In this document: positions 19,699 to 30,760 of the stretch, in pieces
Position numbering within the stretch: the stretch's first letter is position 1
How the letters are laid out: every line of letters starts with the position of its first letter
Source of the DNA: Candidatus Microgenomatus sp.
GTDB taxonomy: Bacteria; Patescibacteriota; Microgenomatia; UBA1400; PJMF01
DNA: 51,108 nucleotides
Direction of reading: 5' to 3'
NCBI GenBank assembly: GCA_020724725.1
Contig: DYGL01000003.1
Span: 1 to 51,108, forward strand
Notes under the pieces: generated by a model
Told to the model about the DNA's origin: nothing
Databases searched by the model: none
The model's input: only the letters and a program-made list of their open reading frames with translations
Position numbers and translations under genes: made by a program

Positions 19699-20343
19699 TT
19701 AAGAAGTTTTTTTACGCCAAGCTTCAATTTTGGCATGATCTCCTGAAAGCAAAACCTCTGGCACTTCCCAGCCTTTATAGCTAGCTGGCTTGGTGTACTG
19801 AGGATGAGCAAATTTACCAGGCTGGCTATGAGACTCATCTTGGTTGCTCAATTCATTGCCCAGAACTTCAGGGATCAAACGGGTCACTGCATCAGTCATG
19901 ACCAAAGAAGCAACTTCCCCTCCAGTTAAAACATAATCGCCAATGCGAATTTCTTCATCAATCAAATATAGAGCTACACGCTCGTCAACTCCCTCATAAT
20001 GACCGCAAATAATGGTCAGTTCTTTTAGTTTAGCTTGTTTTTTGGCTACCTCTTGGGTAAAAAGCTGACCTTTGGCAGAGGTCAAAATAATTTTTTTCCC
20101 CTCCTGTCCTTTGCTCAAACCCAAAGATTGAAGAGCCTTATCAATCGGCTCAACCATCATTACCATTCCTGGTCCGCCACCATAAGGTCGAAGGTCAGTG
20201 GTTTGATGTTTATCGCTAGCAAAATCACGTAAATTAAGAATACTAATCTCTAATAATTTTTTAGCTAGAGCCCTTTTGATAATTGAAGTTTGCAAAGGAG
20301 TCTTAAAAAAATCTGGAAAAATAGTCAGAATATTTATTTTCAT
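19699..20343 (-). CDS. trmD: tRNA (guanine-N1-)-methyltransferase
   Basis: INILTIFPDFF, LTSAKGQLF, ICGHYEGVDERV, EEIRIGDYVLTGGEVA. Confidence 0.96.
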   Translation of the reverse strand: MKINILTIFPDFFKTPLQTSIIKRALAKKLLEISILNLRDFASDKHQTTDLRPYGGGPGMVMMVEPIDKALQSLGLSKGQEGKKIILTSAKGQLFTQEVAKKQAKLKELTIICGHYEGVDERVALYLIDEEIRIGDYVLTGGEVASLVMTDAVTRLIPEVLGNELSNQDESHSQPGKFAHPQYTKPASYKGWEVPEVLLSGDHAKIEAWRKKTS

Positions 20344-20397
20344 ATTTTATGATAGGCTATTGTCTATTATACTAGAGCGGTAAACAGAAAGTTGCTT

Positions 20398-21678
20398 ATG
20401 AAAGTTGCAGTAATTGGAACTGGTTTTGTAGGGGTCGTTTCAGCGGCCGTTTATGCCTCATTTGGCCATCAGGTTGTAGGTCTAGATATTGACGAAAACA
20501 AAATTAACCTCTTGAAACAAGGGAAGGTGCCTTTTTATGAGCCAGGCTTGCAAGAGCTTTTGCTTCAACAACAGCAAACCACCCAACTTAATTTCACTAC
20601 TTCCTACGAAGAAGCTATTAAAGAAGCAGAAATTATCATTATCGCTGTCGGCACACCTTCAGCAGCAGATGAGACAGCAGATTTGCGCTATATTTTCGCC
20701 AGTGCCAGATCTTTGGCTCCATATCTCAAAGAAAACGCCATTGTAGTGATTAAATCCACCGTTCCTCCAGGCACTTTAGAAAAAACTAGTGAAATTATCA
20801 AAGAAATTACTCAAACTAAGTTTTACGGCGCTTCTTTACCAGAATTTTTACGCGAAGGCTCAGCAGTTTATGACACTCTAAATCCAGATAGATTGGTGAT
20901 TGGTGCTGATGAAGACTATGTTTTCTCTCAATTAGAAAAATTACATGAAAAACTGCAAGTGCCAGTTGTGCGTTGCAAAGTTGCTTCTGCCCAAATGGCC
21001 AAGTATACCGCTAATTCTTATTTAGCCACCCGCATTACTTTCATTAATGAAATTGCCAATTTGTGCGAAAAAAATGGTGCTGACATCAACGAAGTTATTG
21101 AAGCGATTGGTTACGATAAAAGAATTGGTCAGCATTATTGGTATCCAGGTCTTGGTTATGGCGGTTCTTGTTTCCCCAAGGATGTTAAAGAATTGGCCGC
21201 CTATTCACGTAGTGTGGGTGAAGATGGCAATCTTCTTAACAAAATTAACGAAATCAATAAGGATCGTATTTTCAGGCTTCTCAATAATTTCTCAAGAGAA
21301 GTGGGTGGTTTTGAAAATAAAACCGTTGCTTTGCTTGGCTTATCTTTTAAACCAAACACTGATGATATGCGCGAAGCTCCCTCAACCAAAATCATTCCTT
21401 TTTTAAGCAATCATGGTGCCATGGTCAAGGGCTATGATCCAATGGCTAAATATTTCAATAATTCAAATGATCACCACCAACAAGTCGATTCTATCGAAGA
21501 AGCTTGTCAGGATGCCGATATCATTATGGCTGTAGTTGAGTGGCCAGAAATTACTGGTTTTGATTTTTCTAAAGTCAAAAATGACAAAAAGCAATTCTTT
21601 ATCGATGCTCGCAATCAATTCTCTGCTGATTTGGTCAAAAAATGGGGCTTTGAATATCTAGGTATTGGTAAAAGATAA
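20398..21678 (+). CDS. ugd: UDP-glucose/nucleotide-sugar 6-dehydrogenase
   Basis: MKVAVIGTGFVGVVSAAVYASFGHQVVGLDID, PEFLREGSA, GYGGSCFPKD. ORF track starts at TTG 20392; ATG at 20398 more likely. Confidence 0.93.
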   Translation: MKVAVIGTGFVGVVSAAVYASFGHQVVGLDIDENKINLLKQGKVPFYEPGLQELLLQQQQTTQLNFTTSYEEAIKEAEIIIIAVGTPSAADETADLRYIFASARSLAPYLKENAIVVIKSTVPPGTLEKTSEIIKEITQTKFYGASLPEFLREGSAVYDTLNPDRLVIGADEDYVFSQLEKLHEKLQVPVVRCKVASAQMAKYTANSYLATRITFINEIANLCEKNGADINEVIEAIGYDKRIGQHYWYPGLGYGGSCFPKDVKELAAYSRSVGEDGNLLNKINEINKDRIFRLLNNFSREVGGFENKTVALLGLSFKPNTDDMREAPSTKIIPFLSNHGAMVKGYDPMAKYFNNSNDHHQQVDSIEEACQDADIIMAVVEWPEITGFDFSKVKNDKKQFFIDARNQFSADLVKKWGFEYLGIGKR

Positions 21679-21681
21679 ATT

Positions 21682-23594
<1,913 letters not shown>

Positions 23595-23596
23595 AA

Positions 23597-24769
23597 ATGA
23601 AGAAAGCTATTGTCATCATCCCTACTTATAATGAAAAAGACAATATTGTCCAGACTGTAGAAGCTCTATCCAAAGTCATTAAAAATCAAAAAAATTGGAA
23701 AGTAGAAGTATTGGTGGTTGATGACAGCTCTCCAGACGGCACTACACAAGTAGTGCAAAATTTGCAAAAGAGATTTAACTTTATCCATCTTTTGGTTAAT
23801 CAAAAAAAATCTGGTCTAGGTGGCGCCTATTTAAGTGGCATGAATCAAGCTTTTAATAAATTAGGAGCTGACTTAATTTTTGAATTTGATGCTGACCTGT
23901 CTCACGATCCGCAAAAAATCCCTCAATTTTTGACTAAAATCGATCAAGGTTATGATTTTGTCTTGGGTTCAAGATACATTGAAGGCGGGTCCATTCCCAA
24001 AAACTGGGGTACTCATCGTAAATTCCTAAGTGTCTTTGGCAATCTTTTCATTAATTTTTTAATGTTAGATTTTTCAATTAGAGACTGGACAACTGGCTTT
24101 AGAGCTATCAAAAAAGAAGTTTATGAAGCTATAGAAAAGGAACTTCATGGTGAAAGATTCTCTGGATATACTTTCCAGATTGGTTTTTTGCACAAAGCCT
24201 TGCGCAAAAATTTCAAAATCGCCGAAGTGCCTTTTCATTTTAAAGATCGCGTATTAGGTAATAGTAAAATTGGGCCAGAGTACATCAAAAACACTCTGTT
24301 ATATCTTATGAGAGTGAGAATTAAAGAAATTTTAGCAATGAGAGTGGTGAGATTTGCCATGGTAGGAGCTTTTGGCGCCTTGGTTCAATTGATTGCTTTG
24401 CAACTCTGGAGAATGGTTTTTACTACTGAAAAAACTTTTGTCATTGCCAATTTTCTCTCCATTGAAACGGCTATCGTCTCCAATTTTATCTGGAGCAACC
24501 TCTGGACTTTTAAAGATCGTAAGCTAACTCCAGCTCAAATTCCTCTAAGCTTTATTACTTTTAATCTATCTTCGGCTGGCTCGATTTTGATTCAAAGTGT
24601 GAATGCTTACATTACGGCTCACACAGTTGGTTTAGTACCAGTTTTCACCGTTCCAGTCATCAACTACATTGTTGATACAGGAGTCATTTCCGCTGTTGTT
24701 GGCATATTGCTAGGCATGTTTTGGAACTTTTTTGCCTACAATACTTTTATCTGGAAGAAAAAGAAGTAA
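23597..24769 (+). CDS. Polyprenol-phosphate mannose synthase (DPM1-like GT2) fused to GtrA-like membrane domain
   Basis: IPTYNEKDNI, VVDDSSPDGT, EFDADLSHDP then VVRFAMVGAFGALVQL...SNFIWSNLWTFKDRK GtrA signature. Confidence 0.9.
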   Translation: MKKAIVIIPTYNEKDNIVQTVEALSKVIKNQKNWKVEVLVVDDSSPDGTTQVVQNLQKRFNFIHLLVNQKKSGLGGAYLSGMNQAFNKLGADLIFEFDADLSHDPQKIPQFLTKIDQGYDFVLGSRYIEGGSIPKNWGTHRKFLSVFGNLFINFLMLDFSIRDWTTGFRAIKKEVYEAIEKELHGERFSGYTFQIGFLHKALRKNFKIAEVPFHFKDRVLGNSKIGPEYIKNTLLYLMRVRIKEILAMRVVRFAMVGAFGALVQLIALQLWRMVFTTEKTFVIANFLSIETAIVSNFIWSNLWTFKDRKLTPAQIPLSFITFNLSSAGSILIQSVNAYITAHTVGLVPVFTVPVINYIVDTGVISAVVGILLGMFWNFFAYNTFIWKKKK

Positions 24770-24782
24770 ATTAACGCTACAA

Positions 24783-26273
24783 ATGAAAAATCTTTTTTTG
24801 GGTCTAATTCTACTTAGTGCTATTTTTTTACGTTTTTACAATCTTGAAAACTCACTAATGTTTCAAGGAGATCAGGGCAGAGATGCTATGGTGGTTAGCT
24901 CCATTTTCAAAGATTTGGATCCTGTTTTTATTGGTCCAGTGACTAGTATTGGCAACATGTATTTGGGTCCATTTTATTATTATTTTATGTTGCCCTTTTT
25001 ATTTTTATCTTATCCAAGCCCAATGGGCCCTGTTTATGGGGTGGCAGCAGTCTCAGTTCTGACAGTTTTCTTATTTTTCAAAATTGTTGAAAAAATCTTT
25101 AAATCCAAGACTGCTTACCTTGCCACAATTTTTTTCACTTTCTCAGCTGGAGTAGTCAATTTGGCTCGCTTTAGTTGGAACCCTAATTTAGCTCCATTTT
25201 TCTCTCTGCTAATGTTTTATTTTACTTATTTGGCTTGGCAGAAAAACTCTAAATACTGGATTTTAACAGCACTTTGTTTTGGTATTTTGATTCAATTGCA
25301 TTATGTTACTTTATTGGCTTTGTCTGGAGCTGGCCTAGTCTTGCTTATACAAATATTTGAAAAAGATAAAAATAAACAAAAACTGCTTAAGCATGTTTTA
25401 TTGGCTATTAGCGTCTTCATCCTAACTCTTGCTCCACTCATGCTTTTTGACTACAAACATGATTTTCTCAATGCCAAATCCTTTGCCAATATTTTCACCA
25501 AAGAAGAAAGTTTTAATTTAGAGAAAAAAGCAAGTAGACAAAAAACTTCAGTTGTCTATAAATTCTTTACTTTAGACCTCAAAGACAAGGCCTCCAAAAT
25601 AATTTTTGAACCAAGTTTTGGAGTGAATAAGTTTAATCATCCATTTTTGTTTTTTGCTTTGCTGATCAGCTTGATTTATCTTGTTAGAAAAAAATTCAAA
25701 CTTGAAAAAGGAGAAATCGTTCTATTAGCTTTTCTTTTGCCAGGAATTGTTGGAGTAAGTTTGTATCAACATCAAGTTTATGAACATTACATCGCTTATC
25801 TTTTTCCTTTTGTTTATATTTTTTATGGTTTATTTTTTGCTAAATTCAAAAATAAATGGCTGATGCTGGCTATGCTGTTGCCATTTCTAACTTTTTACAT
25901 ATTCAATAACTGGTCAAGATATAATTTAAAAGATAATGGCTGGAAATTAAGTGATCTTGAAAAAACGAGTCAAGCAATTTATCAAAGAGTTCTCCCTGGT
26001 GAAAAATACAATATCGTTCTGCTTTCAGAATCTAAGGATTTATATGGCATGAATTATCGTTATTTCCTAAGCACTAAGGAAAACGAACCGGTTAAAATTG
26101 AAGATCATCACTTGGCTCAAAAGCTTTTCATCATTAATGAAGAAAAAGTTGAAAAAAATGTATTAGATTCTCTCATTTATGAAATAGTAGTTTTCCCAAG
26201 TAAAAATGTCACTGAAGTTTTTCAAATAGAAAATGGTCCAGAAATTACTGTCTTATCTAGCTATAATAAATAA
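24783..26273 (+). CDS. GT-C (family 39-type) membrane glycosyltransferase
   Basis: ENSLMFQGDQGRDAMVVSSIF first-loop motif, multi-TM; track start 24732 overlaps previous gene, ATG 24783 preferred. Confidence 0.75.
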   Translation: MKNLFLGLILLSAIFLRFYNLENSLMFQGDQGRDAMVVSSIFKDLDPVFIGPVTSIGNMYLGPFYYYFMLPFLFLSYPSPMGPVYGVAAVSVLTVFLFFKIVEKIFKSKTAYLATIFFTFSAGVVNLARFSWNPNLAPFFSLLMFYFTYLAWQKNSKYWILTALCFGILIQLHYVTLLALSGAGLVLLIQIFEKDKNKQKLLKHVLLAISVFILTLAPLMLFDYKHDFLNAKSFANIFTKEESFNLEKKASRQKTSVVYKFFTLDLKDKASKIIFEPSFGVNKFNHPFLFFALLISLIYLVRKKFKLEKGEIVLLAFLLPGIVGVSLYQHQVYEHYIAYLFPFVYIFYGLFFAKFKNKWLMLAMLLPFLTFYIFNNWSRYNLKDNGWKLSDLEKTSQAIYQRVLPGEKYNIVLLSESKDLYGMNYRYFLSTKENEPVKIEDHHLAQKLFIINEEKVEKNVLDSLIYEIVVFPSKNVTEVFQIENGPEITVLSSYNK

Positions 26274-26278
26274 AAATT

Positions 26279-27037
26279 ATGACTAAACCTTATTTATCAG
26301 TCATTCTACCTTCTTACAACGAAAGTAAAAACATTGCTCGTGGTGTTTTGGAGGAAGTCTATCAATTCTTGAAAGATTATGAAAAAACATGGGAGTTAAT
26401 TTTGTCTGACGACGGCAGTAGCGATGGTACAGCTGATAAATTGCAGGAATTTAGTCAAAAAGATTCAAGAATCAAAGTGATTCTCAATCAACACAGAGGC
26501 AAAGGTCCAACTGTTAAAGCTGGCATGCTTAAAGCCAATGGTTCTTGGAGACTATTTACTGATTTTGACCAATCGACTCCACTTAGAGAAATTCGTAAAT
26601 TGCTTAAATATACTGGAGAATATGAGGTTATTTTTGGTTCTAGAGAAATAGTTGGTGCCAAAAGGGAAAAAGAGCCTTTTTACAGGCATTTGATGGGCAG
26701 AGGCTTCAACTTTGTAGTACAACTTTTAGCTGTGCCAGGCACTCAAGACAGTCAGTGTGGTTTTAAGCTTTTTTCTGAAAGAGCAGCTCTTAAACTTTTC
26801 CAGAGTCTTTATGTTTATTCTGGTGAAAACGAGAGACAGGATGCTTTTACTGGAGCATTTGACGTAGAACTGCTTTACTTGGCCAAAAAATACGATTTTG
26901 CCCTCAAAGAAGTGCCTATTCTCTGGAAACATTTTCAAACTGATCGCGTCAATCCCCTCAAGGACTCCTTTTTAATGTTTGCTGACATTTTAAGAATCAA
27001 AGCCGCTGATTTAAGTAATAAATATCCAAAAAAATGA
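26279..27037 (+). CDS. GT2, dolichol-phosphate-type glycosyltransferase
   Basis: SVILPSYNESKNIARGV, LSDDGSSDGTADKL, FTDFDQSTP. Confidence 0.87.
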   Translation: MTKPYLSVILPSYNESKNIARGVLEEVYQFLKDYEKTWELILSDDGSSDGTADKLQEFSQKDSRIKVILNQHRGKGPTVKAGMLKANGSWRLFTDFDQSTPLREIRKLLKYTGEYEVIFGSREIVGAKREKEPFYRHLMGRGFNFVVQLLAVPGTQDSQCGFKLFSERAALKLFQSLYVYSGENERQDAFTGAFDVELLYLAKKYDFALKEVPILWKHFQTDRVNPLKDSFLMFADILRIKAADLSNKYPKK

Positions 27038-28224
27038 AAAGTTACTTGCTTAAAAGTTACTTTATTTTATATTTAGTTTTTGCCATCTTCTCTTTTGTTT
27101 TGACTGATCCCAATTTAATTCTTTTAAAAGCAGATTGGTTTCTTAACTTTCAAACTTTTCTATGGCGCAATATTTTGCCACTGCAAAACTTGCGTACTGT
27201 TTTCTTTTTCGTTTTGCTAATTTTAATTTTTCTTAATTATTTACTAATTTTAAAAAATTGGTCAAAACTAAACTTAGACTCTCGTCAAAATTTTTGGCGT
27301 TTTTTAATTTTGATTAGTTTGCCTTTAGTTATTTCTTACAACGCTCTTTCTCATGATCTTTTTAATTATATTTTTAACGCCAAAATGGTTGTTGAATTTG
27401 GCGCCAATCCTCACCTTAAAACAGCTCTAGATTTTCCAGACGAACCAATGCTGCGTTTTATGAATAATGTTCACACCGTAGCGCCTTATGGCTATGGTTG
27501 GACAGCCTTATCTCTATTGCCCTATCTAGCTGGTTTTGGAAAGTTTTTGAGTACTTTTGCAGTTTTTAAAATATTTTCTTTCTTATCCTTAGTGCTTAGC
27601 CTACTCATTCTTGAGAAATTCTTTAAAAAAGTAAATTATCGCCAATTAGCTTTGTTTTTTTTAAATCCCTTATTACTCATTGAGGTTCTAAGTAGCGCCC
27701 ACAACGATCTGTGGATGCTAGCACCTGCTTTATTGGCAATTTACTTGACTTTGGATCTTCGCAAATCAACTTTACTAAAAACAATATTAATTATTATTTT
27801 AATGGCAATCTCCATTTCTATTAAATTCGCCACTTTAGCACTTTTGCCTTTTTTGTTTTATTTTATTTTCAAAGAAAAATTTAAGAAATTGTCTAATTTG
27901 CCTATTTTTGATTTGATGAGCATCACCATGTTTTTGCCTTTACTCACTGAGCGCTCCAAACACTTTCTACCTTGGTATTTACTCTGGTCACTAATTTTTG
28001 TTCCTTTGGTTAAAAACAAATTGTGGCGCAATTTACTACTAGTTTTTTCCTTATCAGCCCTTTTGCGCTATTTGCCTTGGCTCTATTATCTACCATGGAT
28101 GAGCTTTCATTTGGACACCAGTCAAACTTTACTCTGGCAAAAAGGCATTACTTGGCTGATTCCAGCTTTCTACCTCTTGCTTAGCAGCTTGCTTTTCATA
28201 TTTAATAGAAAGCGTGAAAAATAA
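27034..28224 (+). CDS. Multi-TM GT-C mannosyltransferase-like protein
   Basis: Multi-TM with SHDLFNYIFNAKMVVEFGANPHLKTALDFPDEPML loop typical of polyprenol-dependent GT-C enzymes. Confidence 0.7.
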   Translation: MKSYLLKSYFILYLVFAIFSFVLTDPNLILLKADWFLNFQTFLWRNILPLQNLRTVFFFVLLILIFLNYLLILKNWSKLNLDSRQNFWRFLILISLPLVISYNALSHDLFNYIFNAKMVVEFGANPHLKTALDFPDEPMLRFMNNVHTVAPYGYGWTALSLLPYLAGFGKFLSTFAVFKIFSFLSLVLSLLILEKFFKKVNYRQLALFFLNPLLLIEVLSSAHNDLWMLAPALLAIYLTLDLRKSTLLKTILIIILMAISISIKFATLALLPFLFYFIFKEKFKKLSNLPIFDLMSITMFLPLLTERSKHFLPWYLLWSLIFVPLVKNKLWRNLLLVFSLSALLRYLPWLYYLPWMSFHLDTSQTLLWQKGITWLIPAFYLLLSSLLFIFNRKREK

Positions 28225-29680
28225 AGGTTTGATTTTGTTTTTAATGCTTTTAGTGCTTTACTTTGTTCTTCATTTGTTTAAGCTGAACTCTTTGCCAGTT
28301 TTTGCTGATGAATCAATCTATATTCGTTGGTCACAACTGATTATTGATGACTTTGCTCGTTATCTCTTCTATCCAATGAATGATGGTAAGACGCCCTTGT
28401 TGATGTGGCTGACAGTGCCGTTTCTAAAGATTTTTAATGATCAACTTTATGCTGCTAGATTAGTTTCCGTTTTAATTGGTTCTTTAAGTGTTTTGAGTAT
28501 TTTTCTGATTCTAAGACAACTAAAATTTAAAAAAGCGGCTTACTTCGGCATGTTTTTGGTCATTATTAGCCCATTTACCTTTTTTTATCATCGTCTCGCT
28601 TTAACTGATGCTCTTTTGCTACTTAATCTTAGTTTGACTTATTTTTTTGTTTTAAAAATTAATCAAAAAAAACAGTTTTGGCCAATCTTAGGTGCAGCTC
28701 TATTTTTTTTCTTGGCTATTCTAAGTAAGACTCCTGCTTTGCTTTTTATGCCAATTTTTTATCTAAGTATCTTTTTTGAAGATAAAATCAGTCTTAAATT
28801 GCTGTGGCAAAAAGGGCTTAGGATTAGTTTGGCTTTATTGCTAGCTGGTTTAGCTTTTTACAGTCTGAGGGTAATACCACTTTTTACCCAACTTTTTGCG
28901 GTCGGAGGTAACTTCCTACAAGATCGATCCACTCTTCTTTCTGCTGAAATTTGGCAAGTGATTCTTAGAAATAGCTCTTTTTTCTCAGCTCAACTTTTGC
29001 AATACTTGGGCCCAGTAGTTTTAATTTTGGCCTTACCACTCTTCAAACAAAGTCGAAAACAGCAAACAGTTCTATTTTTATCAGCTTTAGTATTTCTAGC
29101 CCCCTTGATCTTGCTTGGTAAAATCGTCTATCCTCGCTACATTTTGCCCAGCAGCTTGTTTTTTCTAAGTTCAGCAGCTATTTCTCTACAAAACCTTGGC
29201 AAACACAAGCTATTACAAGCTCTAGTGGTATTTTTAATTATTTTGCCAAGCTCAAATTTCCTCTACAAAGCTTACTTCAATGTAGACCAGTTGTCGCTTA
29301 GTAAGGCTGATCGCGAACAATTCTTGGAAGAATGGTCTTCTGGCCATGGCATTAAAGAAGCGGTTGATTTGATCAAAGAATTAGCCAAAGAACAAAAAGT
29401 AGCCGTCGCCACTGAAGGCTATTTCGGCACCTTACCTGACGGCATCTTACTCAACTTACATAATCAAAATGTCGAAAACATTTACGTCGAAGGCATTGGT
29501 CAACCTGTGAGAAACATTCCTGAAAGCTTTTGGCTTAAAGCCCGCGAATTTGATCGTCAATTACTCATAGTCAATTCTCATCGCCTGCAACTGAAATTGC
29601 CCCAATCACAGCTTCTAGCAAGCTTCTGTCGCCCCAACCAAGCACCTTGCTTGGAAGTGTGGGAGATAAAAGAGGATTAA
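28214..29680 (+). CDS. GT-C (family 39-type) membrane glycosyltransferase
   Basis: LNSLPVFADESIYIRWSQLIIDD and PMNDGKTPLLMWLTVPF first-loop motifs; multi-TM. Confidence 0.78.
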   Translation: MKNKGLILFLMLLVLYFVLHLFKLNSLPVFADESIYIRWSQLIIDDFARYLFYPMNDGKTPLLMWLTVPFLKIFNDQLYAARLVSVLIGSLSVLSIFLILRQLKFKKAAYFGMFLVIISPFTFFYHRLALTDALLLLNLSLTYFFVLKINQKKQFWPILGAALFFFLAILSKTPALLFMPIFYLSIFFEDKISLKLLWQKGLRISLALLLAGLAFYSLRVIPLFTQLFAVGGNFLQDRSTLLSAEIWQVILRNSSFFSAQLLQYLGPVVLILALPLFKQSRKQQTVLFLSALVFLAPLILLGKIVYPRYILPSSLFFLSSAAISLQNLGKHKLLQALVVFLIILPSSNFLYKAYFNVDQLSLSKADREQFLEEWSSGHGIKEAVDLIKELAKEQKVAVATEGYFGTLPDGILLNLHNQNVENIYVEGIGQPVRNIPESFWLKAREFDRQLLIVNSHRLQLKLPQSQLLASFCRPNQAPCLEVWEIKED

Positions 29681-29696
29681 AAATATTTTTTTGTTA

Positions 29697-29702
29697 TATA
29701 AT
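29697..29702 (+). promoter_or_regulatory. -10 element TATAAT of the tRNA-Gln gene
   Basis: Exact TATAAT 16 nt upstream of the tRNA 5' end. Confidence 0.5.
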
Positions 29703-29718
29703 TGCAAAGTATTTAAAA

Positions 29719-29789
29719 TCCCGGGTAGTGAAATGGCATCACCACTGACTCTGAATCAGTTATTCTAGGTTCGAATCCTGGCCCGGGAT
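29719..29789 (+). tRNA. tRNA-Gln(CTG)
   Basis: Hand fold: acceptor TCCCGGG/CCCGGGA, D stem GTGA/TCAC, anticodon stem ACTGA/TCAGT with loop CTCTGAA (anticodon CTG), T stem CTAGG/CCTGG with loop TTCGAAT. No encoded CCA. Confidence 0.93.
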
Positions 29790-29794
29790 CATTT

Positions 29795-30517
29795 TCAAAC
29801 AGGAGTTGCAGATATTTGCATTTTACCGGCACTAAAAATAGTTGTTTCGAAAGCTCTTTGCACTTTTAAGACCGCATTTTTTCTTAAACTTTCAAATGAA
29901 TCCAATAAGCTATTTTTATTTTTATCTAGCTCTGCAATTTTACTTTTAAATTTTATTTCTATTCCTTGCATGGTGCTTCCCAATAAACCAATTCCTTCTG
30001 CTTCAGCTTTGGACTCATTTAGAGCTGCTTCGTGAGCTAGACGCTCTTCTTCAATTTTGTTAAGTTGTTCAGCCAAAAAAAGCTGCACATAATACAAAAC
30101 TCTATAGTTTATTTGTTCCCAAAATTCTGTGAGCTCCACGGCTTCTTGTTTAAGCTCCATTTTGGCTAATAATTCCATTTTTTCTAACTCCACAAAAACT
30201 GGCATAGCCAAAAGAGATAGAGGCAGACCAAACATTCTTCTAAGTTCGGTTGCAGTGTTTTCTTCCACCACTTTTTCTTGAATAGAAGCAATCTTTTGGT
30301 CTAAACCATCAATCAACCAAGAACCGGCCTGAGTGATAATTTGCTGCCATTGAAAAGCTTCTAAACCAAATTCTTCCTTCAACTCAAAACCGAGGCTATC
30401 TAGTGCTGATTGGAGATCAATTTTATTTAAAGCAGTCCAGTCTTGATTCATCCCAACTGGATCAACTCCAATACTTGAAGCCATTTCCAAAGCATTGCGA
30501 CTTTGTTTTTCCGGCAT
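29795..30517 (-). CDS. Uncharacterised helical 240-aa protein downstream of riboswitch-like leader
   Basis: ORF with SD (AAAGGATTAAAATG); charged helical sequence, no recognised family. Confidence 0.75.
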   Translation of the reverse strand: MPEKQSRNALEMASSIGVDPVGMNQDWTALNKIDLQSALDSLGFELKEEFGLEAFQWQQIITQAGSWLIDGLDQKIASIQEKVVEENTATELRRMFGLPLSLLAMPVFVELEKMELLAKMELKQEAVELTEFWEQINYRVLYYVQLFLAEQLNKIEEERLAHEAALNESKAEAEGIGLLGSTMQGIEIKFKSKIAELDKNKNSLLDSFESLRKNAVLKVQRAFETTIFSAGKMQISATPV

Positions 30518-30587
30518 TTTAATCCTTTCTTGACTCTAAAAAAGAGTCCTTAAATTATTAATTGCCGTGGCTTCTTGGTACAAAAAA

Positions 30588-30605
30588 GCTCCCTTCGTAG
30601 GGAGC
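30588..30605 (-). terminator. Rho-independent terminator in the leader of 29795-30517
   Basis: On minus strand: GCTCCCT-ACGA-AGGGAGC followed by TTTTTT (30582-30587); 7-bp perfect stem. Confidence 0.85.
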
Positions 30606-30644
30606 ATCGTTTAAAATTGCGTCAAAAAAATTAACTCGATGCTC
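30602..30644 (-). promoter_or_regulatory. Putative antiterminator stem
   Basis: GAGCATCG (minus, 30644-30637) perfectly pairs CGATGCTC (minus, 30609-30602); shares GCTC with the terminator 5' arm, so the two are mutually exclusive. Confidence 0.65.
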
Positions 30645-30659
30645 GTCAAGAATGTCTCT

Positions 30660-30740
30660 TTTGCTGAAGATCGGACTAAATCCAAAAAGGAAATCACCGT
30701 TGCGGCACAGTCGCAGATTTTCACTGCGTTCCACAGCAAA
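30660..30740 (-). ncRNA. Cobalamin-riboswitch-like aptamer (compact)
   Basis: Minus strand TTTGCTGTGGAACGCAGTGAAAATCTGCGACTGTGCCGCAACGGTGATTTCCTTTTTGGATTTAGTCCGATCTTCAGCAAA: closing stem TTTGCTG/CAGCAAA, GGAA + P3 CGCAG/CTGCG with TGAAAAT loop, CTGTGCCGCAACGGT core and AGTCCGA, matching the remembered RF00174-type consensus. Confidence 0.78.
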
Positions 30741-30760
30741 TAACAAGTTAACAGAAAAAA

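Noticed and set aside
21047-21406. 119-aa + ORF inside ugd
   Set aside because: Alternative frame of a well-supported UDP-glucose dehydrogenase; no family resemblance.
30558-30746. 62-aa minus-strand ORF (MLFAVERSENLRLCRNG...)
   Set aside because: Coincides exactly with the riboswitch-like aptamer and terminator, no coding signature; best explained as structured RNA.
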